Assembly: GCA_025677825.1 (NCBI GenBank)
Contig: JAIXMO010000146.1
Span: 1-12,564, forward strand
Source of the DNA: Helicostylum pulchrum
Taxonomy: Eukaryota; Mucoromycota; Mucoromycetes; Mucorales; Mucoraceae
DNA length: 12,564 nt
Direction: 5' to 3'
The notes beneath the pieces were generated by a model, which worked only from the letters and a program-made list of their open reading frames with translations, had not been told where the DNA came from and made no database searches. Shown one piece after another: positions 6,977 to 12,564 of this stretch; within the stretch, counting starts at the first letter, position 1; each line of letters opens with the position of its first letter. The translations under genes were made by a program, and so were the position numbers.

Positions 6977-7315
6977 TGTGGTAAATGGGAGTGTAGAATA
7001 AGGATATATATATAATAAAAGAGAGGGTCAAGTATAAATACTGTGAGACTGGATTAAAGTGTTTTATTATATAAAAAGAGATCTGAGGATTATAAGAATC
7101 CTGTTCTAAGGTTGTATTTATACCATTTACCAAAGAGGCACTAAGTATTTTTAGTAAGCTATATTTATTAGTGTCTTTACATTATATCATTTCATGATGT
7201 AATTTATATGATAGACTTTTAGTTTATATTACTTAGCTTCATTTAATATACTAGTCTTTGACTATGATGTAAGTGTGTCTAGTTAGTTTTAATAATTATA
7301 TCCCAGATCACGACA
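6977..7315 (-). repeat. 3' LTR of element B (339 bp)
   Basis: In plus-strand view it begins TGTGGTAAATGG and ends ATCACGACA. It is identical to 12159-12498 except that AGAGGCAC here is AGAGGACAC there. A polypurine tract abuts its inner end. Confidence 0.95.
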
Positions 7316-7327
7316 TTCTCCCCACCC
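7316..7327 (-). promoter_or_regulatory. Polypurine tract of element B
   Basis: In element sense this is GGGTGGGGAGAA, directly against the 3' LTR, where the RNase H-resistant primer for plus-strand DNA synthesis is expected. It lies 24 nt past the pol stop codon. Confidence 0.8.
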
Positions 7328-7351
7328 AGGTGTGAACTACACCGACAAGAT

Positions 7352-10090
7352 TTATAGTGATCTTCTACTCTTTTTACGCTTATTAGCATTTATGAGCTGA
7401 GACTTATTTTGCTCTGTCGATCTTGTTCTTTTAACTGGTTTAGAAGTTATTGTGTTATTTTGATCTTTAATTTGTTCCAATAACTTTTTATTCGCTTTAT
7501 TTACAGCAGTTATACTTTCAGGTATTTCACCAATTCTTCGCCAGTATTCAGTTATGAATTTAGGATCTGTGAAGTTAGAAGGTGGCTCCCAGGAATTAAA
7601 GGATTCATCATAGTTTAACCATTTACATTTATATAGGTAACTGTTTTTATTTTTGTCATATTTATGACCTATAATTGCCTCAACTTCAAAATAATTATCA
7701 TCTTTAATTATATTATTTGATGTTACTTTTAGTAGTGAAGGAGGATAATTTCTTGGTTCAAGAAATCCTTGTTCATTTTTAAGTACATATGTGCCAGCTG
7801 CAGTTTTTCTAACAGTAGTATAATAACCCTTATAATGTGGATCTAATTTACTTTGTCTGTCAGTTATTAAAATCATTACTTTTGAGCCATTAGGAATGTC
7901 AATCATTTTATGTTTGGCATCAAATTTAGATTTCTGCTTATCTGTGACCTGTTTTACTTGTTCATATATAGCAGGATAAACAATCTCCGTCATGTGACGT
8001 ATCTTATTGTGTAGATCGTCATTTATTTTACGCGTTGCTTTTATATCTTTTTCCTGACTAAAGTCTTCGAAGTCATTTGGATTCCTGCCGAACATTAACG
8101 AGAATGGAGTACTTTTTGTTCTTATATTATACTTGCTATTTAAGAATAGCTGTGTTGGAGCAACCTTACAGTCCCAATCGGCAACATTACCATTTATTTG
8201 TTTTTTTATGGTCTTAACAGCAGATTGAACAGCTCTTTCTGAAGCGCCATTACTTCTTGGATGGTACACAGAAATTAAAGCATGATCAAACGCAATGTGC
8301 TTTCTGATTGTAGTCATTATTTTATTGACGAATTCGGAACCATGATCGCTCTGTAATTTTTTAAATGGACCAAAAGTGCAAATCACGTTTAATAGTTCGT
8401 TACAAACAGTCGTAGCTGATTTATCTGGTATAGCTTTTAAAACGTAATATTTTGAAGCTATGTCTATCATTACTAACAAATACTGATTACCTTGTTTAGA
8501 ACAAATGAAAGGACCAGTGAGATCAATTCCCCATGCTTCACCAGGAAGTGTTGCAAGTACAGGTCTTAATGGGTTAAATCCCTTACGTGTGATTACATGA
8601 CGTTGGCATTGAACACATGCTTGTATCAACTCATTTGCATCTTTTTTAATGTTAGTCCAGTATATGCCTTTTCTTTTGATGGCGTTTATTAATGCCTCCT
8701 CACCGAAGTGCCCCTTGAGGTGTTCAAGTTTCAAAAGGTCATCACGTTCTTTTTGTGAAGGAGGTGTGAAATATTCACCACTAGTTATACTTGGTAAGTT
8801 TTCCAATCTAGCAGCACTATTTCTCATTACTATTTTATTTTTATATGTTTTATCCCCACCCAATTCATTTGACTGGGTTGAAGGCGTTTCAAATAACCGG
8901 GACAAAGTATCAGGTAAGATATTATCAATGCCAGGTAAATGAATTATACGAAAATCGTACTGGAGAATTGTATCAAACCACGAAACAAGCATAGGGTTGG
9001 CCGTACGTTGGGTATGGATATAGGTTAAAGCTTTATTGTCTGTGAATAGTGTAAATACAGAACCATAGATGTACTTGTGAAAACGTTTAAGAGAAAAAAC
9101 AAGAGCTAATAACTCACGTTTACACGCAGAATATCTACGTTCACTTTTTGACAAACTTTTTGCAATAAAAGAAATATACTTTATTTTACCATCTACTTTC
9201 TGCCACAATGCTGATCCAATTCCTGTTAGAGAAGCATCACAACTTATATAGAAGGGAGCATTCATATCAGGGTAGGATAAAATAACGTCATTTAAGAGCG
9301 CTTTTTTCAGATTGTCAAAAGCAGCTTGATGTGTATTATTCCAAAGTTTATCAAGGGATTTTTCATTTCTTAATTTATCAAGTGGTGCCATCATAGTTGA
9401 AACTTTTGGAATTAAGTTTCGGAAATAATTGATAAGCCCAGCGTACCTCATTATGTCGTGTCCTGATTTGGGAGTAGGAAACTCAATGACATTTACTAAT
9501 TTACGTCGATCCATACTAATACCTTGTGGTGAAATTCTAAAACCAAGCAGATAAATTTCAGATTGAAATAGACAGCATTTGGCCGGATTTAACTTGAGGT
9601 TTACATCAGTTAATCTTTGGATGACTTGCTTAAGATGATCCTTATGTTCTTCAACAGAATTGCTTGCGCAAACAATGTCATCAACAAAGTATCTTACAAA
9701 TGGTAAACCATCCAATACAATGCTCATTGTTCTTTGAAATTGAGAACTTACATGACGAATACCAAAGACAGTGCCAATAGGTTGGTATTGAACACCCTTC
9801 CAAGTAAACGCCAGTTTATGACAGTCGGCTGGATTTAATTTTAAAGAATTAAAAGCAGATTTCAAATCAAGTGTTGAATAAACAGATGCACCTTTTAAAT
9901 CTTCAAAGAGCTCACTGATTATTGGTAAAGGCATTCTATCAACTGTTTTAAGTAAAGCATTTATGTGACGTGGGTCATGACATACACGATATCCTGTTAT
10001 ATTTCCTTTGCCATCAGTTTTCTTTACAACAGTGAGAGGAGTATTCCATTCAGTGTTAGCAGGTGCTCTTTCAATAATACCAAGAGTCAA
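7352..10090 (-). CDS. pol: Element B pol: reverse transcriptase, RNase H, integrase, chromodomain
   Basis: 912 codons without interruption, numbered from a TTG at 10090 that is only the frame's edge, not a real start. RT covers about residues 1-230: the active-site box reads FVDD with D137-D138. RNase H has D285, E326, D351 and D394. Integrase has an HHCC zinc finger (H457, H461, C492, C495) and the catalytic triad D523, D582, E618 with 35 residues between the last two. A chromodomain spans about 797-852 (YFEVEAI...KWLNYDESFNSWEPPSNF...WRRIG), which in this class binds histone marks and steers integration. The tail is basic (KRKKSRR), a likely nuclear signal. The first residues of RT lie in another frame upstream (10071-10274). 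Confidence 0.93.
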   Translation of the reverse strand: MTLGIIERAPANTEWNTPLTVVKKTDGKGNITGYRVCHDPRHINALLKTVDRMPLPIISELFEDLKGASVYSTLDLKSAFNSLKLNPADCHKLAFTWKGVQYQPIGTVFGIRHVSSQFQRTMSIVLDGLPFVRYFVDDIVCASNSVEEHKDHLKQVIQRLTDVNLKLNPAKCCLFQSEIYLLGFRISPQGISMDRRKLVNVIEFPTPKSGHDIMRYAGLINYFRNLIPKVSTMMAPLDKLRNEKSLDKLWNNTHQAAFDNLKKALLNDVILSYPDMNAPFYISCDASLTGIGSALWQKVDGKIKYISFIAKSLSKSERRYSACKRELLALVFSLKRFHKYIYGSVFTLFTDNKALTYIHTQRTANPMLVSWFDTILQYDFRIIHLPGIDNILPDTLSRLFETPSTQSNELGGDKTYKNKIVMRNSAARLENLPSITSGEYFTPPSQKERDDLLKLEHLKGHFGEEALINAIKRKGIYWTNIKKDANELIQACVQCQRHVITRKGFNPLRPVLATLPGEAWGIDLTGPFICSKQGNQYLLVMIDIASKYYVLKAIPDKSATTVCNELLNVICTFGPFKKLQSDHGSEFVNKIMTTIRKHIAFDHALISVYHPRSNGASERAVQSAVKTIKKQINGNVADWDCKVAPTQLFLNSKYNIRTKSTPFSLMFGRNPNDFEDFSQEKDIKATRKINDDLHNKIRHMTEIVYPAIYEQVKQVTDKQKSKFDAKHKMIDIPNGSKVMILITDRQSKLDPHYKGYYTTVRKTAAGTYVLKNEQGFLEPRNYPPSLLKVTSNNIIKDDNYFEVEAIIGHKYDKNKNSYLYKCKWLNYDESFNSWEPPSNFTDPKFITEYWRRIGEIPESITAVNKANKKLLEQIKDQNNTITSKPVKRTRSTEQNKSQLINANKRKKSRRSL

Positions 10091-10274
10091 TCCATTCAGC
10101 TATCTGATCATCAATAACCTTATGCATTTTTAAAGCAATTGGGTAAGGTTTTTTATATGCTGTTACATCAGTAGGAGTATCTAAACATACAACACTTTCA
10201 GGTACTGTACAGAATACACCTTTAGGAATGGATTGATTTAATTTTATATATTTGTTATAAATTCCATAGCTGCA
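10071..10274 (-). CDS. Element B protease-to-RT linker and RT N-terminus, in a separate frame
   Basis: This frame reads IPKGVFCTVPESVVCL, then AYKKPYPIALKMHKV and DDQIAEWID, the usual lead-in to the RT fingers of Ty3/gypsy. It overlaps the end of the gag-protease frame on its right and the start of pol on its left; each junction needs a 1-nt shift (opposite signs: one base short at about 10258, one base extra at about 10090). No slippery heptamer stands out at either junction. Continuity of the family sequence across all three frames argues for frame breaks rather than separate genes. Confidence 0.75.
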   Translation of the reverse strand, partial: CSYGIYNKYIKLNQSIPKGVFCTVPESVVCLDTPTDVTAYKKPYPIALKMHKVIDDQIAEWIDSWYY

Positions 10275-11791
10275 TTATATTCATTAGGCTCACATGCAGG
10301 ACACTTTTCACGAGCTGAGTTTTCTGTATCAATTGCTTCTAATAATTCGCTCTTATTGTTATATCGTCTATCAGCTTCAATGACATCTTGAGTGGAATCA
10401 TGATCATCATATGAAGTTGGTAAACCATAAATGCCCATGCCTAGTGATGACATATAATCAGTACCAATGCTTATCGAAAATTCGTTATTATCATCGGTTA
10501 AATTCATTACTTCAAATTCTTTTTTTAGAGTTTTACTATTACAGCTAACTGTTAAAGTACAAGTTCCGATCCTTTTGGTATACACATCATTATCCGCTAA
10601 TTTTATAAAATATTTGTATTGATTACTCTTATTAACTAGGTTTTTATTGATATGTTTTATATAATTTATATTTATTTTATTTTCTTTACAGAATTTCACG
10701 TCTACTGAACTGAAAACAGCGCCACAATCAAGTAAAGCAGTCGTTCTATAAGAATTATTAATTAAAATAGGAAAGGTTATGTTATTAGTCACAACTTTAT
10801 TTACTCTTTTATCTTTTTTTAGTTTAGACTTACATTCAAGAGCTAGTTGAGCTAAACGATGCTCATTGTCTTCATCGTCATTACTATTGTTCCCATCCTC
10901 CATGGTACTGTCTTCATCAGTAGTATCAGGAGTATCACTTCGACGAGCCATTCTTGATACCTTAGGCTTCTTTGCTTTAACAAATGCCTCACAACGATGA
11001 CCGTGAAACCAAGGCTCATCACAGTACGTGCATTTTTTTTGTGCAGCAGAAGAAGAGGAAGAAGAGGAAGGATAAGCTTTACTAGACTGATTAAAGTCTT
11101 TACCAGCAGAAGAAAAAGATTGGGAACTGCGTTTACGATTATAACGCTCATTGTTACCCTTATCACTAGGAGTACCAGAAGAGAAACCAGAAGAAGAGGA
11201 AGAGAACAAGTCAGTGTCGTTGGTAGACGCGATTACTAAATCAATCATAGCTTCAATTTTTGCAGGTAGTTTGCTACCATATTGAGAGGAGACTGCAACA
11301 GAAGCAACCCGACGTACCGACTCACGAAGAGCACACCAGAAACAAAGAACAAGTTGTAAACCATCGTGGAGATCTGCCTGTCTTCTTAAATTCTGAAATT
11401 TGGCAGCAAAAGTACGAGTTGATTCACCTGATTGTTGTTTCAAGGTCCAAACTTTCACCATCAATAAAAACTTACGATAAGGTGTATCGAAGTGGTCCAA
11501 GATACGATCACGAGCTTCCAACCAAGAAAAAGCCTTGTTTCTTAACTTCTCATTAAACCAAGATCGTTCTTCTTTGTTCAATGACATAGGCAAAAGTCTT
11601 TCCCAATGATCATCAATGCTTAAAGAATAAGCTTCCAACACTGTTTGAAATTGCGTACAAAAGTCATATACCGAGTCAAAGATTTCTTGGTTCTTCTTAT
11701 GCAAAACAATGTCCTGTCTTGAGCTGGAGGAAAGGGAGACTTGCAGGTACCAAAGAAAACTTTTTTTCATCTTGCATCTTGATGGGTTCAT
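10244..11791 (-). CDS. gag-pro: Element B gag C-terminal part, CCHC knuckle and aspartic protease
   Basis: The open frame is 515 codons; the first about 25 overlap the other gag frame and are not real. Residues about 28-190 are helical capsid-like sequence (DHWERLLPMSLNKEERSWF). A Ser-rich stretch follows, then a CCHC-type knuckle, CTYCDEPWFHGHRC (C254, C257, H263 or H265, C267), for RNA packaging. An acidic stretch leads to the retropepsin-like protease: ALLDCGAVFSSV with D355, later SIGTDYMSSLGMGIYGLP. The family has Asp-Thr/Ser-Gly, so C356 is unusual. The frame stops at 10244-10246, after which the linker continues in another frame. Gag builds the particle; the protease matures gag-pol. 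Confidence 0.88.
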   Translation of the reverse strand: MNPSRCKMKKSFLWYLQVSLSSSSRQDIVLHKKNQEIFDSVYDFCTQFQTVLEAYSLSIDDHWERLLPMSLNKEERSWFNEKLRNKAFSWLEARDRILDHFDTPYRKFLLMVKVWTLKQQSGESTRTFAAKFQNLRRQADLHDGLQLVLCFWCALRESVRRVASVAVSSQYGSKLPAKIEAMIDLVIASTNDTDLFSSSSSGFSSGTPSDKGNNERYNRKRSSQSFSSAGKDFNQSSKAYPSSSSSSSAAQKKCTYCDEPWFHGHRCEAFVKAKKPKVSRMARRSDTPDTTDEDSTMEDGNNSNDDEDNEHRLAQLALECKSKLKKDKRVNKVVTNNITFPILINNSYRTTALLDCGAVFSSVDVKFCKENKININYIKHINKNLVNKSNQYKYFIKLADNDVYTKRIGTCTLTVSCNSKTLKKEFEVMNLTDDNNEFSISIGTDYMSSLGMGIYGLPTSYDDHDSTQDVIEADRRYNNKSELLEAIDTENSAREKCPACEPNEYNAAMEFITNI

Positions 11792-12134
11792 GAATGGATG
11801 TAAAAATAGCTAGAGCATCTTTAGCATCAAGATATTGCTTTTCAGCATCCTTGTAGACAGCAAATGCGTTTCTAGTATTTTCAGAGTCAGAGTTAACCTT
11901 TTGATAAGCTAAGTAGTGACCATAGACAATAGAGTACTTATTTTTCAAATTAACTAAGTTTGCTTTTGCAGTTTCTTTAAGATCTTCGTCAATACCAGGA
12001 GAAAGATTCATAGAGACATCAGAAGCAACATCTTCCATAGGTTGGTACTGAGAAAGAGGAGATTCAGAAGCAGCAATATGTTCACTATTATTAGCGATTG
12101 CTTGAGTAGAGTTAGGTTCTTGAGAGTTAGACAT
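11697..12134 (-). CDS. gag: Element B gag, N-terminal part
   Basis: The ATG at 12134 gives MSNSQEP; an upstream in-frame GTG at 12149 is not needed, and element A starts at the equivalent ATG. An acidic, Ser-rich N-terminus is followed by a helical region (about residues 50-115) and ends IHEPIKM...FSLVPASLPFLQLKTG, after which the frame fails (HCFA, stop). The homologous sequence continues in the +1 frame as IVLHKKNQEIFDSVYDF, so a single base, probably an extra G in ACAGGAC near 11716, separates the two halves. The break falls inside gag, not at the gag-pol border, so it is more likely damage or a base-call error than programmed frameshifting. Confidence 0.87.
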   Translation of the reverse strand: MSNSQEPNSTQAIANNSEHIAASESPLSQYQPMEDVASDVSMNLSPGIDEDLKETAKANLVNLKNKYSIVYGHYLAYQKVNSDSENTRNAFAVYKDAEKQYLDAKDALAIFTSIHEPIKMQDEKKFSLVPASLPFLQLKTGHCFA

Positions 12135-12158
12135 TACGAAAGAATTCACAGTAAAAAA
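12135..12158 (-). promoter_or_regulatory. Element B leader with candidate self-priming site
   Basis: Only 24 nt separate the LTR end from the gag ATG. There is no TGG start as expected for a tRNA primer site. TACTGTGA (12146-12153), 5 nt after the LTR, is complementary to TCACAGTA in the LTR (12221-12228). Element A keeps the same pair (6861-6868 and 6788-6795). Confidence 0.5.
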
Positions 12159-12248
12159 TGTGGTAAATGGGAGTGTAGAATAAGGATATATATATAATAA
12201 AAGAGAGGGTCAAGTATAAATACTGTGAGACTGGATTAAAGTGTTTTA

Positions 12249-12255
12249 TTATATA
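12249..12255 (-). promoter_or_regulatory. Inner TATA box of element B 5' LTR
   Basis: TATATAA in LTR sense. Its first base is 27 nt upstream of TCACAGTA (12221-12228), so a start site there would put the self-priming complement at the RNA 5' end. Confidence 0.45.
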
Positions 12256-12296
12256 AAAAGAGATCTGAGGATTATAAGAATCCTGTTCTAAGGTTG

Positions 12297-12304
12297 TATT
12301 TATA
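12297..12304 (-). promoter_or_regulatory. Outer TATA box of element B 5' LTR
   Basis: TATAAATA in LTR sense, the best consensus match in the LTR. It competes with the inner box for the role of true promoter. Confidence 0.45.
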
Positions 12305-12498
12305 CCATTTACCAAAGAGGACACTAAGTATTTTTAGTAAGCTATATTTATTAGTGTCTTTACATTATATCATTTCATGATGTAATTTATATGATAGACT
12401 TTTAGTTTATATTACTTAGCTTCATTTAATATACTAGTCTTTGACTATGATGTAAGTGTGTCTAGTTAGTTTTAATAATTATATCCCAGATCACGACA

Positions 12499-12503
12499 AC
12501 CAA
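12499..12503. repeat. Target-site duplication ACCAA, right copy
   Basis: Same five bases as 6972-6976, directly after the outer end of the element B 5' LTR. Confidence 0.93.
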
Positions 12504-12564
12504 TGGAAGATGTGTCTTCTCAATGTATCTGTTAGTCTTTCTCCTGAAGTCGCTGATGGTCTTA
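12504..12564 (+). pseudogene. Element A gag, resumed after element B
   Basis: It continues QPM-EDVSS from the left fragment. The frame then meets TAG at 12533-12535, but the next frame reads VSVSLSPEVADGL, the counterpart of B's VSMNLSPGIDEDL. So a 1-nt change near 12521-12526 breaks A's gag independently of the insertion. It runs off the right edge. Confidence 0.8.

Larger units (their letters stand above)
6977..12498 (-). mobile_element. Element B: full-length Ty3/gypsy chromovirus-type retrotransposon (5,522 bp)
   Basis: Two LTRs (12159-12498 as 5', 6977-7315 as 3') flank gag, protease, RT, RNase H, integrase and chromodomain in Ty3/gypsy order on the minus strand. The ACCAA duplication on both sides proves a discrete insertion into element A gag. 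The LTRs differ by a single 1-bp indel, so insertion was very recent. The coding region carries three 1-nt frame breaks (about 11705-11718, 10255-10262, 10088-10096) but no in-frame nonsense change was found. As read it cannot make one polyprotein; whether the breaks are real or base-call errors is open. Confidence 0.95.
12159..12498 (-). repeat. 5' LTR of element B (340 bp)
   Basis: Bounded by TG/CA, with its outer end at 12498 next to the ACCAA duplication. It drives transcription of B toward lower coordinates. It contains two TATA-type boxes, at 12297-12304 and 12249-12255, and an AGGATT-CTTAT-AATCCT hairpin between them. Confidence 0.95.

Noticed and set aside
6891..7133. 80-codon minus-strand frame
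   Set aside because: A translation of LTR sequence plus antisense of the A gag fragment; the near-identical reading at 12127-12324 is again LTR.
8649..8942. Plus-strand frames within element B (also 10997-11239 and 11260-11556), and the minus-strand frame 10852-11166
   Set aside because: Shadows of the gag-pol frames, which carry the domains.
10244..10274. Programmed frameshift between protease and RT
   Set aside because: The overlap exists but I see no slippery heptamer, and the other two breaks in the same element look accidental; not excluded.

Overview
The window reads as AT-rich nuclear DNA of a filamentous fungus, most likely an early-diverging (Mucoromycota-type) lineage. The evidence is three predicted spliceosomal introns of only 51-59 nt, a lipase of the phospholipase B1 (SGNH/GDSL) type, and a nest of fungal Ty3/gypsy chromodomain retrotransposons plus a copia-like solo LTR. 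The lineage is inference; nothing in the window fixes the species. No bacterial operon, tRNA, rRNA or CRISPR array was found.

Layout. Positions 1-580 (minus strand) hold the 5' part of one host gene, a secreted phospholipase B1-like lipase that runs off the left edge. Read without splicing, it lacks the catalytic serine. An in-frame 51-nt intron that splits the Ser codon explains this. Positions 581 to about 5430 are gene-poor: a degenerate CTACCATA-type repeat (840-1110), a dense field of GCGAAT/ATTCGC motifs containing a duplicated 62-bp unit (1370-1800) with a smaller echo at 3188-3255, a polypyrimidine 10-bp tandem repeat (2063-2190), a doubtful decayed coding segment (3580-4063), and a hairpin-rich segment (4234-4472). 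A copia-like solo LTR lies at 5438-5863.

From 6247 to the right edge there are three nested Ty3/gypsy elements. Element C (minus) survives as an integrase C-terminal fragment (6247-6518). Element A (plus) inserted into C: its 5' LTR is 6519-6855 and its gag begins at 6880. Element B (minus, 6977-12498, 5,522 bp) then inserted into A's gag with a 5-bp target duplication, ACCAA; A's gag resumes at 12504. Element B is a full-length chromovirus with LTRs identical apart from one 1-bp indel, gag, CCHC knuckle, protease, RT, RNase H, HHCC-DDE integrase, chromodomain and a basic C-terminal tail. Three 1-nt frame breaks interrupt it.

Most notable: (i) A and B share about 99% identical LTRs and leader, but their gag coding starts are only about 55% identical in protein, which suggests an LTR/internal-region chimera; (ii) the A and B LTRs form a ~337-bp inverted repeat with a 121-bp spacer; (iii) there is no tRNA-type primer-binding site, but the sequence after the LTR is complementary over 8 nt to a point 27 nt below a TATA box inside the LTR, which suits Tf1-style self-priming; (iv) the B protease has Asp-Cys-Gly in place of Asp-Thr/Ser-Gly.
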